From Candidatus Kapaibacterium sp. (GTDB lineage Bacteria > Bacteroidota > Ignavibacteria > Kapaibacteriales > HRBIN21): a stretch of 64,000 nucleotides of DNA. The notes below the pieces were generated by a model. The model worked only from the letters and a program-made list of their open reading frames with translations, was not told where the DNA came from and searched no databases. Location: positions 526,642 through 590,641 of the forward strand of contig JANXCT010000001.1 in the NCBI GenBank assembly GCA_025059875.1. The letters run 5' to 3'. Positions 7,814-17,562 of the stretch are shown one piece after another (the stretch's first letter is position 1; the number at the start of each line of letters is the position of its first letter). The position numbers and the translations under genes are program-made.

Positions 7814-9769
7814 ATGCGGGGCGAGAGCAGCCTACTGTGGCTCTGCTGCCTATGGAGTAGCGTGGCTGGGGTGGTTTCCCAGGACACCATACGTGTTGAC
7901 ACGGCTCGATACCGATTCCCGCCGTTCGCTGTGGAGGCACAGCGCCCTGCAGCCGAGCAGCTCGTGGCGGTGCCGATAACTGCCGTGTCGGCTCGAGAAA
8001 TTGCCCGGCAGATCGTCTGGCAGGGCGCTGAGGCTTTGGTGGGGCTCCCGGGGGTTTTCATCCGGGATTACGGCGGACTCGGTGGACTGAAGACTATCTC
8101 CGTCCGTGGGCTTGGGGCCACGCAGACACTGGTCTTGCTGGATGGCGTCCGCCTGAATACGGCGCTACACGGCGTCTACGACGTGGGGAATCTCCCTACG
8201 TCCTTCGCCGAAGAGCTCGTGCTCGTTGCTGGCGGAGCCTCTGCACTGGTGGGAGCGTATGCCGGTTCGGGGGTCGTCTCGGTGCACACACTTCCGAGAC
8301 AACCGTTCCCTTACCTCCGGGCGCTCTTGGGGGTGGCCTCGTTTGGCGAGTGGCGGGCGGCATTCCAAGGGGTAGTGGCGGGGGAGACAGCGGTGACAAA
8401 GGTCGGGCTCCAGTATTTGAGGTCGCGCGGGGATTACCCCTTCCAGACCCACCAGTTCGGGGAGCTGCGGACGGAACGGCGGCAGAATGGGGACTACGAG
8501 GCATTGACGGGACTCTTCGCCGTGGAGCATTCGTTGCCCGATGTCCGAGCGTCGCTGCAAGGGTTCTGGCTACGCGCTCTCCGAGGGGTCCCAGGTGCGG
8601 TCGTCCAGGGCCGAATAGAGTTCGCCCAGGCCCGTTTGGAAGAGGCAGACGGCTTCGTTGCAGCTCGGTTCTCCCTGCCGCGGGTTGGACTGGAGTGGCT
8701 TTCGGCTGTACGGCATGGCTTCCTGCAGTATCGAGACCCTGAGGCGCGGGTTTGGGGGCCACGCGGGGCTTACGACGATGCGGTTGCCTGGGAGGCCGTC
8801 ACGACGATCCGATGGCACAGGACGGTTCTGCCCCCGACGTCGGGCTGGCTCCAGGCTGAGCTCCGCCGAGAGATGGTTGAGGGAACGCTGCTGCGCCCGC
8901 AGGGACGGTCAGAAGCGAGGCGCTGGAGCGCTACGCTGGCAGCGTCGCTGCTTCAGCGTCTCTGGGGTGGCGAGCTCGTGACCGCTCTTCGCTGGGAGGC
9001 GTACCGGCAGTATGCTCCAGCATTCTGCCCGCTGGTAGGGCTGCAGTACGCTTGGCAGGCCCTTCGCCTGCGTGTCCAGTGGAGCCACAACTTCCGTCCC
9101 CCGAGCTTTGCTGAGCTGTACTACTTCAACTTCGGCTCCCCTGACCTACGGCCGGAGCGCACGGAGTCCTGGAACGTTGGGGTGGAGTGGGCTGTTGCCG
9201 ACTGGATGAGGCTGCGGGCGGATGCCTTCACGATGTGGGTGCGGGACCAGATTGTGGCGGTTCCGAGGAGCCCTGTCTTCTGGAGTGCTCGGAATGTTGG
9301 GCTTGTCTGGAGCCGTGGCGTAGAGGTTGCTGCTTCTGTACAGGGCGGCAACTGGCTGCGGCTTGCGGCTCACATGACGTGGCAGCGTGTCACTGACCAG
9401 ACCGACAATCCGTACACGCGTGGGCATCAGCTCCCGTACGTCCCGATGCTGCTGGGGGCAGCGAAGGCCGAACTGCTCTGGTCTCCTGTGGAAGTCACGC
9501 TCCAACTCTTGGTGACAGGGCAGCGCTGGAGCCAGCCGGATAATGCTCCGGAGAGCACCATGCCGCCATATGGGCTCCTAGACTGTGCCCTCAGCTATCA
9601 ATGGCCTCTTGCAGCGGCGACCGCTACTTTCCGAGTAGCGTTGCGGAATGCAGGGGACGTGCGCTATGAAGTCATCCGGAACTACCCGTTGCCCGGCCGT
9701 TCCGTGCGGGCGGAAGTGGAGTTGCGTTGGTCGCCTCATGGGAAACTCCCTTCCCATGCACGCCATTGA
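7814..9769 (+). CDS. TonB-dependent outer-membrane receptor, BtuB-like
   Basis: A 651-residue outer-membrane receptor. It has a short signal peptide (about 22 residues), then a plug domain with GVFIRDYGGLGGLKTISVRG and LDGVRLN, then alternating amphipathic strands forming the barrel. NFRPPSFAELYY followed by GSPDLRPERTESWNVG is the classic late-barrel motif. Size and motifs resemble BtuB/siderophore receptors. No carboxypeptidase-like N-terminal domain or SusD partner is present, so a SusCD glycan system is unlikely. The ligand is unknown; no cobalamin or siderophore gene is adjacent. It converges with, and overlaps by 34 bases, the heparinase-like gene on the other strand. Confidence 0.88.
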   Translation: MRGESSLLWLCCLWSSVAGVVSQDTIRVDTARYRFPPFAVEAQRPAAEQLVAVPITAVSAREIARQIVWQGAEALVGLPGVFIRDYGGLGGLKTISVRGLGATQTLVLLDGVRLNTALHGVYDVGNLPTSFAEELVLVAGGASALVGAYAGSGVVSVHTLPRQPFPYLRALLGVASFGEWRAAFQGVVAGETAVTKVGLQYLRSRGDYPFQTHQFGELRTERRQNGDYEALTGLFAVEHSLPDVRASLQGFWLRALRGVPGAVVQGRIEFAQARLEEADGFVAARFSLPRVGLEWLSAVRHGFLQYRDPEARVWGPRGAYDDAVAWEAVTTIRWHRTVLPPTSGWLQAELRREMVEGTLLRPQGRSEARRWSATLAASLLQRLWGGELVTALRWEAYRQYAPAFCPLVGLQYAWQALRLRVQWSHNFRPPSFAELYYFNFGSPDLRPERTESWNVGVEWAVADWMRLRADAFTMWVRDQIVAVPRSPVFWSARNVGLVWSRGVEVAASVQGGNWLRLAAHMTWQRVTDQTDNPYTRGHQLPYVPMLLGAAKAELLWSPVEVTLQLLVTGQRWSQPDNAPESTMPPYGLLDCALSYQWPLAAATATFRVALRNAGDVRYEVIRNYPLPGRSVRAEVELRWSPHGKLPSHARH

Positions 9770-11964
9770 AGGCGTGCCGTCCGCGGTGGACTGCCATCGA
9801 GCTGGAGAGGGAAGAGGTTGGGTGGAGCCTGGAAGAGTTGCCGGCCGTTCGCGGTGAGGAAGGTCCCGTAGGTGAAGCCACACTGGATACCGGTTGCGGT
9901 TTGCTGCAGGAAGGCGAAATCGGCGTCGGTAGCGAAGGTACCAAGGGCAAGTGTCCGGAGGCTGCTCTCGTACTGTGGGCGACGTCCGTCTCCGACGCTG
10001 CCGGCCCGAACGTCCCACAACGCCGTGAAGAGCCACGAGGTGTCGTCCTGGGTAAGTCGGACGCCGATTCCGGTTGGTAGCACGACGAGGCTGTCCTGAC
10101 CAGGCGGCGGTGTCTGCATGGTCCGTGGGACTGGGAGGAGGCGGGTTGCACAGACAACGCGCTCTCCAGCCCTAAACCAGCCGCTCAGCCACCGGACATA
10201 GGCGACTGCTGGGATTCCATGACGTGGCAGCGATATCACGGTATCCCGCATCCCGGGCTGACCGAGTCCCAGCACTGCTAATCCCCATGCCGTGTTTCCC
10301 CGGAGGCCCGGAATGGAGTCCGTAGCCAGGAGGCACCATCCTCTTCCAGAACGGAGCACCGTTCCGCCGTGCCAGAACTGGGCGAGCGTAAAGGCGCCGT
10401 CCCGTAGGAACTGCACGATGTCTAGCACCAAGAGCTGGGCAGAGGAGCGCAGGAAGACCCAGAGCCGTTCCCATACGTACCCAGCCACTTCCTCTACCAG
10501 CCGGAGCCGTGCGTAGCTGAGGCTGCGGAAGTCCCAGACGTCCACCCGAGTGGTCTGGACGGGTCGGTGGGTGCCCGCATGGCGGAGGAACTCCCAGAGC
10601 GATTGCCCAGCAGAGGGCTTGGCTGCACGCACGATGAGGCGGTTGTGGAAGTATTCGGCCCGGTATGCCCCGTAAGGCCCTGAGGGGACGGCGTCCCGGT
10701 AGCCCGGCGGCGTCAGTAGCAAAGCCCCTTGGTGGAGGAACCAGGCAATGGAGAGCTCATCGGAGTGGCCGTGCGAGCCCTTCTCCTCTTCGATTGGCAG
10801 CGACTGTTGCAGAAAAGTCTGGGCCCTCCAGCCGAATGGGGGCGCATCACGGTAGTTGAGCAGAACGAACGTTGCCGCTGTGTCCCACCCTGTTCGGAAG
10901 ACCAGCTTCTTGGACAAGGCGTCTTCGGACCACGATAGCGTGGGTTCCGGCGGGAGCGGTAGCAATGTGGTATCAGCCCATCGGGCAGCATCCCAGAGGA
11001 TAAGGGCACGGTACGGCGGAAGCGGCGCTTGGGGCATGACCCAGCGGCGGAAGATCTGCAGCGCTGCCCAACGATACTGCGGCCTGCGGAGGCGAGTGGC
11101 CGCCCACTCAAACGCAGCAATGAATTCGGCAGCGTTCTCCCCGGGGGTTCGGGTGTCGCCGAAAGGGGCCACAGTGCCAAAGGGTGCCAGGAGCTGGAGT
11201 GCGGCTTCAACGTAGAGCGACACCTGTGGGAGGCGCCAGGTTGCGGAGTCGGTACACTCCCCGTAGAGTAGCAGCGCGTGCAGCCAGATGCCCCAGTAGA
11301 GCTGGGCATCCTCCAATAGCCAGCTCTGCTGGCTCTCTGCTACTAGGGTGCGGGCAGTAGTGCGCCAGAGGTGTGCCCGAGGTCGATCTGGACACGCCTG
11401 GGCCGCCAACTCTAGGCCGAGCGCCCGCAGAACGGCGCGGTTCATAGCACCGACTTCGGCGAAGTGGAGGGCATGGTCGGCGCTTTCGGCGATGAACTGT
11501 TGCATGTAGGCCTGCTGCGCTGCCGAGAGTGCTTCTCGAATGCGGAGATAGGCCCTGCAGAAGATGGGGAGAGCGAAGAAGCTCGTCACTGGCGGGACGC
11601 TGTGGGCGTACTGCGGTATGCGGTGTCGGAGCTCCTCAGGGTAGAGGCGTCGGAGTGTATCGTAGAGGACGAGCCACCGGAACGCCGTAAGAGCATAGGA
11701 AGGCTCGCGGGTCTGTTCGTAGAGGGCCGCTGCCAGTCCTGCTACGGCTACAGGCTCAATCGGAGGGTGGAACTCTTGGAACTCTCTGGGAGCAAAACCG
11801 GCACGCCAGCGGGCGATCTGGACTGGCAGTTGATGGAGAGCAGCCTGATAGCTCTGCCAGACTACCTCCTGGTACGTCGCCGCGGTGCTGCTCCACAGGA
11901 GCCCTACCGTCCCAAGGCAGCAAGCCCCCAGAGAGCTGCCAAGAGGAGTCCGACGACGAGCCAT
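9736..11964 (-). CDS. Heparinase II/III-like protein, secreted
   Basis: A 742-residue protein starting with an arginine-rich signal peptide (MARRRTP, then a hydrophobic stretch to SSTAAT). The N-terminal ~350 residues are helix-rich, as expected for the alpha-alpha toroid of heparinase-like lyases. The C-terminal half contains SHGHSDELS and YFHNRLIVR, the conserved His/Asp and Tyr/His/Asn motifs of the Hepar_II_III family. It probably cleaves an acidic polysaccharide outside the cytoplasm; the substrate is unknown. In-frame ATGs exist at 12048 and 11964; the latter begins the signal peptide and still overlaps the symporter by 61 bases. It may serve the symporter encoded just upstream. Confidence 0.75.
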   Translation of the reverse strand: MARRRTPLGSSLGACCLGTVGLLWSSTAATYQEVVWQSYQAALHQLPVQIARWRAGFAPREFQEFHPPIEPVAVAGLAAALYEQTREPSYALTAFRWLVLYDTLRRLYPEELRHRIPQYAHSVPPVTSFFALPIFCRAYLRIREALSAAQQAYMQQFIAESADHALHFAEVGAMNRAVLRALGLELAAQACPDRPRAHLWRTTARTLVAESQQSWLLEDAQLYWGIWLHALLLYGECTDSATWRLPQVSLYVEAALQLLAPFGTVAPFGDTRTPGENAAEFIAAFEWAATRLRRPQYRWAALQIFRRWVMPQAPLPPYRALILWDAARWADTTLLPLPPEPTLSWSEDALSKKLVFRTGWDTAATFVLLNYRDAPPFGWRAQTFLQQSLPIEEEKGSHGHSDELSIAWFLHQGALLLTPPGYRDAVPSGPYGAYRAEYFHNRLIVRAAKPSAGQSLWEFLRHAGTHRPVQTTRVDVWDFRSLSYARLRLVEEVAGYVWERLWVFLRSSAQLLVLDIVQFLRDGAFTLAQFWHGGTVLRSGRGWCLLATDSIPGLRGNTAWGLAVLGLGQPGMRDTVISLPRHGIPAVAYVRWLSGWFRAGERVVCATRLLPVPRTMQTPPPGQDSLVVLPTGIGVRLTQDDTSWLFTALWDVRAGSVGDGRRPQYESSLRTLALGTFATDADFAFLQQTATGIQCGFTYGTFLTANGRQLFQAPPNLFPLQLDGSPPRTARLQWRAWEGSFP

Positions 11965-14009
11965 GCTCCACCGAATCCGAGGACATCTTCCCAAGATGGC
12001 TTCCCGATCTCCCATGCTGAACCTGGGAACAGCTTCTGTGCCTCCCATCGCTCAGGACGCTGGGCGGCGTCTTCCAGCGCTTGCCGATCTGCTTCCGGTG
12101 TTGGCTGGACGGGCACGCGGAGCCGGAGGAAGAACTGCCGCACAGCTGCATCGGAGGAAGGGCGGGTCAGGAGGCTGAAGAGGAACAGGAGCACGAACGG
12201 GAAGAGTGCGTCGAAGGCGAAACGGGCAGCGTTCAGCTCAGCTTTGCTCCACTGCTGCAAGTCCAGTCCGAACCACGATAGCACCCACAGCTCGGCATGG
12301 AAGCGCCCCTGTCCGATGCGGCGGGAGTTGGGATCGGCTGGATTCTCCTGGACGACGGTCTCAAAGAAGACTCCAGTCGGCGGGATGAGCACAGTCTGGG
12401 CAAGCCGCTCTCCAATCCGCTGTGCTCGCCCCTGCTGGACATCCTCTGCCGTTGCCGGACGGTGAACAACGGCGGTGCGTGCGGCCGTCTCCACTGTCAA
12501 TGCCGGATGCGCTCGGGTCCAGGGGAGCACAGGGAAGAGGTGGGGGATGCCGATGTACAGCACCAGGCAGACGAGCACCTGGATGATCACCGCCGTTCGC
12601 GTCAGCCGTCGCCAGAGGAAGCCAAGCCAAATCGGGGCTCCGAAGATGGCCGGGAGGGTGATGAAGTACTTGAACAGGTCCAGCACGTTGTTGACCCAGA
12701 TTGCGACACCAGCCGCGCCGAAGAGAGTGAGTAGCACCACGATTCGCCCGACGAGGACGTAGTGGCGCTCCGAGCGCTTCGGTACCAAGGGTGCGTAGAG
12801 GTTGCGCACGAAGAGAGCAGCGTAGGTGAGTGCGTTGGTGTCCATCGTTGACATATTCGCAGCTACCATCCCTATGAGCATCAGTCCCAGGAGGCCGGGG
12901 GCGAGGAACTCCCGCATGAGCAGCCCCCAGAGGAGCTCTGGATCGTGGATGCGGCCAGCGAAGAGCGCCGCTCCAATGAGTCCGACGAGGGCCCAGAAGA
13001 GCATGATCAGGCGCTTGGCGAACATGCCTCCGAGAAGCCCCAATCGCGCAGCCCGCTCATCTTGGGCTGAGCCAGCAATTGTCACTAGCGGAGCCGCCGC
13101 AATGATGGAGACAAGGTTCGCCACAGACATGGCGAGCACGGTGAGCGGACCGTAGTCCGTCAGCGTCGCCTCTCCAAACACGGCAAAGAAATGCTCGGGT
13201 AGCCGCTGACGGAGACCTGTAAAGCCGCCAACTGCAGCAAGTCCAGCAGGCACCAGGAGGACGGAGAAGGCGATGATGAGCAGCCCCTGCAGTACGTTCG
13301 TCCAAGCGGCAGCGGCAAATCCTCCGAGGAGCGTGTAGAGTGCAACAATAGCAGCAAACGAGAGGTAGATCGTGGATGGCTCTACCCACGAGATGACCCC
13401 TCGGAGTTGACCGCTCTCCGCTAGCTCGTGGAGCTCCTCTAAGCGCTGGCGTTCGGCCGCGGAGAGCTCCTCCAATGGCCGCTGGCGTAAGCGTTGATAT
13501 TCCGTGAAGAGTTCCACCTGTCGGCGTTCTTCGGCCGTCCAAGCAGCCTCAGGCTTCAGCAGGAGCGCCGCTATCGTCTTGCCAGTGATGACGAAGCTCA
13601 CGGCTCCGCCAACGATGGCCATCACGAGCGTAAATGAGGCAAAGAGGGCGGCCAGGAAAGGGCTTCGGAAGCGCTCGACGAAGAAGTCGCTGAGCGTCAC
13701 AATCCGCGCCCGACGGTAGAGGGTGGCGATGAACCAGTAGAACGGGGTGAGGAAGAGCACCAGATACTGGATCCACATGCCGCCAAGACCCTGGCGGTAG
13801 ACTTCACGGCTGATAGCGATGGCTTGGTCTGCATTCGTCGCATTGCCGAAGCTGAGGAAGAACTGGACTATCGTCCGGAGGCGACGCCCTGCCAAGAAGA
13901 ATTCCTCCTGGCTCCGCTGCCGCCTCCTTAAGCGATATCCGATCCAGAGCACCGAGAAGATGTAGATGCCGATGACCAAGAGGTCCAACCAGTGAAGCCC
14001 AAGTAGCAT
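11904..14009 (-). CDS. Sodium:solute symporter (SSS family)
   Basis: A 701-residue inner-membrane symporter with about 13-15 hydrophobic helices. The conserved early region reads FFLAGRRL, and NATNADQAIA is the sodium-binding TM1-like part. The start is fixed by translational coupling: the ATG at 14009 shares its A with the rsgA stop (TGATG), with GAGGA eight bases upstream. An in-frame ATG at 14030 is less likely. Two charged insertions (about residues 170-220 and 520-600) enlarge it beyond usual family length. The substrate is unknown; a heparinase-like lyase overlapping downstream suggests a sugar or uronate, which is inference. Confidence 0.85.
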   Translation of the reverse strand: MLLGLHWLDLLVIGIYIFSVLWIGYRLRRRQRSQEEFFLAGRRLRTIVQFFLSFGNATNADQAIAISREVYRQGLGGMWIQYLVLFLTPFYWFIATLYRRARIVTLSDFFVERFRSPFLAALFASFTLVMAIVGGAVSFVITGKTIAALLLKPEAAWTAEERRQVELFTEYQRLRQRPLEELSAAERQRLEELHELAESGQLRGVISWVEPSTIYLSFAAIVALYTLLGGFAAAAWTNVLQGLLIIAFSVLLVPAGLAAVGGFTGLRQRLPEHFFAVFGEATLTDYGPLTVLAMSVANLVSIIAAAPLVTIAGSAQDERAARLGLLGGMFAKRLIMLFWALVGLIGAALFAGRIHDPELLWGLLMREFLAPGLLGLMLIGMVAANMSTMDTNALTYAALFVRNLYAPLVPKRSERHYVLVGRIVVLLTLFGAAGVAIWVNNVLDLFKYFITLPAIFGAPIWLGFLWRRLTRTAVIIQVLVCLVLYIGIPHLFPVLPWTRAHPALTVETAARTAVVHRPATAEDVQQGRAQRIGERLAQTVLIPPTGVFFETVVQENPADPNSRRIGQGRFHAELWVLSWFGLDLQQWSKAELNAARFAFDALFPFVLLFLFSLLTRPSSDAAVRQFFLRLRVPVQPTPEADRQALEDAAQRPERWEAQKLFPGSAWEIGKPSWEDVLGFGGAWLVVGLLLAALWGLAALGR

Positions 14010-14947
14010 CAGCGTCGTCCTCGACGCCACTCATACTCGTACTTAGGGAGGCTCTGCCACAGGCGGCAGTAGTGTTCATAACGCCATGCTGGTATCTCTC
14101 CCCGCTCAACAGCGGCTCGCACTGCGCACTGAGGTTCGTGGGTGTGACTGCAGGGCTGGTAGGTGCATTCCTGTGCCCATAGGGAGAAATCGTCGAAGTA
14201 GGCTGGCAGTTCGTCGCGCGTCAGTTCCCAGATTGTCAGGTCCTGAATACCTGGCGTGTCGACGATGTAACCGCCCTGAGGGAGCCGAAACATGCGCGCC
14301 ATGGTGGTGACATGGCGACCGCGCTGCAGCTTGTGGCTGATTTTGCCAACGACTTGCTCTTCCATGCCCAGGAGCAGGTTCGTGAGCGTGGATTTGCCAA
14401 CTCCGGAAGGACCTGAGAAGACGGAGATCTTGTCTTGAAGCACTTCTCTCAGGCGGTCAATTCCAGCCCCAGTTCGCGCACTGCAGAGGATGAGCTGCAC
14501 ACCAAGCCGTTCGCTGTAGTACCGTAGGTCCTCTGAGAGCTGTTCCAGCGAGCCCAGATCCAGCTTGTTGATGCAGAGAATTGGGGTTAGCTCGCCCCGC
14601 TGCGCGGCAATGAGGTAACGGTCAATGAGGAAGCGATCGTATCTCGGTTCGGCCGCAGCGTGGAGGATGACGAGCTGGTCAACGTTGCTGGTGATGACCT
14701 GTTCTTGTCCCTCGCGGCGGCGGTACCGGGTCAGCTTTGTACGGCGATTGTGGATGGAGACGATCATGCCCTGTGGCAGCCCACTAGGGGCTTGCTTGTC
14801 GGTGAGGATGAACTCTACGAGATCACCGACGGCAACGAGTGTTGAGTCTCCATGGTGCACCACGACGGTTCCGGCGATGCTACATTCCACTAGCGTCTCT
14901 GGTGCTTGTTCTGGCTCCACTAGCCACCATCGTCCTGTCCCCTCCAT
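14009..14947 (-). CDS. rsgA: Ribosome small-subunit GTPase RsgA
   Basis: A circularly permuted GTPase of 312 residues that matures the 30S subunit. An OB-fold comes first (residues ~1-70). The permuted GTPase follows, with NKLD (G4) before the P-loop GPSGVGKS (G1) and DTPGIQ (G3). A C-terminal zinc site has CTYQPCSHTHEPQC, the usual Cys-His-Cys knuckle. The frame is open to 15049, but ATG 14947 gives the normal RsgA length and N-terminus. The stop overlaps the symporter start, an odd pairing of a ribosome-assembly factor with a transporter. Confidence 0.95.
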   Translation of the reverse strand: MEGTGRWWLVEPEQAPETLVECSIAGTVVVHHGDSTLVAVGDLVEFILTDKQAPSGLPQGMIVSIHNRRTKLTRYRRREGQEQVITSNVDQLVILHAAAEPRYDRFLIDRYLIAAQRGELTPILCINKLDLGSLEQLSEDLRYYSERLGVQLILCSARTGAGIDRLREVLQDKISVFSGPSGVGKSTLTNLLLGMEEQVVGKISHKLQRGRHVTTMARMFRLPQGGYIVDTPGIQDLTIWELTRDELPAYFDDFSLWAQECTYQPCSHTHEPQCAVRAAVERGEIPAWRYEHYCRLWQSLPKYEYEWRRGRR

Positions 14948-15058
14948 GACACGGCCCTGCTGTGGTGGGTGAGAGAGAGGCTTTTGCTTGACGGGTTTAA
15001 TGGCGGTTCGGTGTCGGCCCTTTGAGTGCTCGTCCCATCGGGCTGCCATGGGGCGGCT

Positions 15059-15784
15059 CTAAAAGGCGGGGAGCAAGCGGAAGATGTCGTGCCACCGGGT
15101 TGTTGCCAGCACTCGAATTCCCAACATCGTGCCGACACCGATGAGGACGACTCCGACCAACCGGTAGAGGCGCTCCAATGCTTCCTGATTCAACCGCTGG
15201 CGAAAGTGGTGGATACCGGAAGCCAGAAGCTGTAGCCAGAGGAAGTTCCCCAATCCAAAGCCGAGGGCGAAAGCACCGATGCTCCAAGGGTCGCCTGGGG
15301 AGACAAGCCTGAACTCATGGGCCAGGAGGCCAACGTACGCCAGCGTAGAAGTGAAGGTAGGGCTGGCGATGTTCATGAGTGCCATGCCGGCGCCGACAAA
15401 GAACGCTCCGCGCTGCTGCAACGACCAGACGGCAGCCGGCGGTGCCGGAATAGCTCGAGGCCACGTAACCGGTCGAGGCTGCTGGAGTTGAATAACGCCG
15501 TAGACGACGATGACAGCAACGAACAGAAGCTGGAGCGAGAGTGAGAAGATGGGATGCGCTCCCAGGAAGTTCAGCATGTTGCTGATAGCACCCGTTGCAA
15601 GGAGGGCCACAAAGCAGAGCAGGGCATCCACCAAGCCTGCTCCAGCCGCAGTATGCAATCCAGCTTGGCGGCCTCGGAGCAGACTATTCTGCACAACGGT
15701 AATCGTTACTGGTCCAACAGCCGGTAACGCCACCAAGACTCCAACAACAACCCCAGCGAGGCTTGAGACGACCGCTGTGACCAT
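15059..15784 (-). CDS. LysE/RhtB-family exporter
   Basis: A 241-residue membrane protein with six hydrophobic segments. The N-terminal stretch (ALPAVGPVTITVVQNSL, then GRQAGLHTAAGAGLVD) is the signature of LysE-type amino-acid or small-metabolite exporters. Other features are NIASPTFTSTLA and a C-terminal RLYRLVGVVLIGVG. The substrate cannot be read from the sequence. It lies 52 bases behind the DUF4397 gene and 111 bases before rsgA on the same strand. No regulator is adjacent. Confidence 0.8.
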   Translation of the reverse strand: MVTAVVSSLAGVVVGVLVALPAVGPVTITVVQNSLLRGRQAGLHTAAGAGLVDALLCFVALLATGAISNMLNFLGAHPIFSLSLQLLFVAVIVVYGVIQLQQPRPVTWPRAIPAPPAAVWSLQQRGAFFVGAGMALMNIASPTFTSTLAYVGLLAHEFRLVSPGDPWSIGAFALGFGLGNFLWLQLLASGIHHFRQRLNQEALERLYRLVGVVLIGVGTMLGIRVLATTRWHDIFRLLPAF

Positions 15785-15836
15785 CGACTACAGCTCCAGG
15801 CTATGGGGTACCTCGTGCATAGCGCTGGTTGCCGTC

Positions 15837-17528
15837 TCAGTAGACGAGCACCGTAGAGTGCCAGACTCGGGCCAGCGCAGGGGAGGCAATCCGACACAGG
15901 TAGACGCCTCTGGCCAATGAGGAGCCAAGTGGGAGAGCATGCCACCTCGCTCCCAGTTGGGGGAGCATCCACTCTGCAACACGCTCTCCGGTCGGAGAGA
16001 AGAGTTCAACTGAGGCAGTCGTAATTCCCTCTTGCGGTAAGGAGAGCCATAGATGCCCCTCACTGTAGCGTACTGTCGGTGAAAGGTTCGGTGAGCTCGG
16101 GACACTTGCTGGCGGGGTTAGGGGGATGACGGTGCCGTCGGGTAGGACTAGAATCGGCTGGAGGTCTGGACCGTTGCCATTGGCAGCTGGGTTGGCAAAG
16201 CCTGTGACGACCAGGACTGCAGCTCTGCCGTTGTGGGGTGAGAGGTTGAGGACGTATTCGGAAGGTAGCCCGCGGAGGGTGTCGGCAGAAGCTGGGAGCT
16301 CCCGATAGGGTGCAGTGCTAGCGAAGGATAGCCCTTCTGCAATGGTCTGTCCTCCAACTCTGAGGGTGACAGCTGGTGCATCGGTGACCGCGTGTACTGC
16401 ACTGAGGGCAACTGTGCCAGGCGAGCTCTGAAGTTGGAGCGGGAAGGTGACAATCGTGAGGTCTGTTGGGCGACCTTCAGGGTTCGGAGCAAAGTTCTGT
16501 GGCGATAGGACACCGCAGACCACAGCGCCGATCTGCACACCGGAGGGGAGGATGACCGTGAAACTGCGCAGAGTGTCTCGGACGTCGCGGCTGTTGCTCG
16601 GGGCGAGACCTATTGTCAGTGGCCTCTCTGCAGGGAGCTCCATGACGGGTGTGGTGCTCCGGAAACCGAAGTCGTCGACTCGTGTCCCGTTGAGGTACAC
16701 GTCCACAAGGCGGAGCTGTGGGTCTGGGCTAGCATGAATAATCTGGACCTGAGCCGTCGGGTTGGCCGCATCCAGCCGTTGGAATTCGATGATTGTACCG
16801 TCCAAGAAGACTGCATGGAGCCCTAAACTAGCCCCGTTCTGGTTGCGTGCTGGTTGGGCGAAGCCAGAGAGCACTAGGAGTCCGGAGCTCCCCTCAAAAG
16901 GGCGGAGGTCGCCACGGAAACGAGCTATAGGAGAGCCGTCCGAGCTCACGAGTTCCACTGTCAGCGTGTCGGCAGGCAGCAACCCTTGGACGATGGTGCC
17001 GTAGCTAGCGCTTCCAGTGTAGAGGGGCTGCCCGTTTCCCCTTAGAATGCGGAGTCGTGGGACATCGGTTGCAGCATGGGTGAAGGCAAGCCAGACACGA
17101 TCTGTGTCACTCATGATGGGGACCTCTTGGATGAGGAGCCGTGCTGCTGTGCTGAGCCCATCAGGGTTTGGGGCAAACCGCTGGGGAACTCGGAGACCTA
17201 GGAAGACCAGGATGTAATCCCGTTCCGGCTGAGGGGCAAGGGTGATAGTGGCTACAGCATTCGATGCCCCAGTGCTACCTTCTGGCAGTACAGAGATACG
17301 GTATGACAAGCCTGGACCGGCTAGGACTTCCCTCCGAAAGCTGAGCTGACGGAAAGGCAGTCCAAGCTGCAGCCAGTCGCCGTCGTAGTAGACATCTACT
17401 CGCTCCAGCTCCGGATCTGCAGTGGCGTGCAGCACAGAGAAGCTGGCAATCTGGGCATATGCCGAGACTATAGCCACACTCGTCGCGATGCCAATCCACC
17501 CGATGCGCTGCAGCATGTGCGGCCTCAC
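15837..17528 (-). CDS. DUF4397 repeat protein, secreted, T9SS-like C-terminus
   Basis: A 563-residue exported protein. An N-terminal signal peptide ends near SAYAQ. The body holds at least three DUF4397-like units, each starting like VLHATADPE, IIHASPDPQ or AVHAVTDAP and containing a VDVYxxG or similar strand. Each has a conserved NPDG/NPEG or NGNG loop. The last ~75 residues (SVELFSPTGERV, then GVYLCRIA, ending STVLVY) resemble a type IX secretion sorting domain, but without the terminal lysine. It is probably cell-surface or secreted; the function of DUF4397 is unknown. ATG 17516 is an alternative start. An imperfect -7 element lies at 17555-17562. Confidence 0.8.
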   Translation of the reverse strand: MRPHMLQRIGWIGIATSVAIVSAYAQIASFSVLHATADPELERVDVYYDGDWLQLGLPFRQLSFRREVLAGPGLSYRISVLPEGSTGASNAVATITLAPQPERDYILVFLGLRVPQRFAPNPDGLSTAARLLIQEVPIMSDTDRVWLAFTHAATDVPRLRILRGNGQPLYTGSASYGTIVQGLLPADTLTVELVSSDGSPIARFRGDLRPFEGSSGLLVLSGFAQPARNQNGASLGLHAVFLDGTIIEFQRLDAANPTAQVQIIHASPDPQLRLVDVYLNGTRVDDFGFRSTTPVMELPAERPLTIGLAPSNSRDVRDTLRSFTVILPSGVQIGAVVCGVLSPQNFAPNPEGRPTDLTIVTFPLQLQSSPGTVALSAVHAVTDAPAVTLRVGGQTIAEGLSFASTAPYRELPASADTLRGLPSEYVLNLSPHNGRAAVLVVTGFANPAANGNGPDLQPILVLPDGTVIPLTPPASVPSSPNLSPTVRYSEGHLWLSLPQEGITTASVELFSPTGERVAEWMLPQLGARWHALPLGSSLARGVYLCRIASPALARVWHSTVLVY

Positions 17529-17554
17529 GGAGAGAGGTACGACTAACCGCGCTG

Positions 17555-17562
17555 CAAATTAA
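17555..17562 (-). promoter_or_regulatory. Imperfect -7 element (TTAATTTG)
   Basis: On the minus strand this reads TTAATTTG, seven of eight matches to the Bacteroidota -7 consensus TAnnTTTG. It sits 27 bases before the DUF4397 start. No TTG at the -33 position is seen. Confidence 0.3.

Noticed and set aside
8196..8762. 188-codon frame on the minus strand
   Set aside because: Antisense to the TonB receptor gene; Pro/Arg-rich without any motif.
11464..12465. 333-codon frame on the plus strand
   Set aside because: Antisense to the heparinase-like and symporter genes, low-complexity in its second half, no family match.
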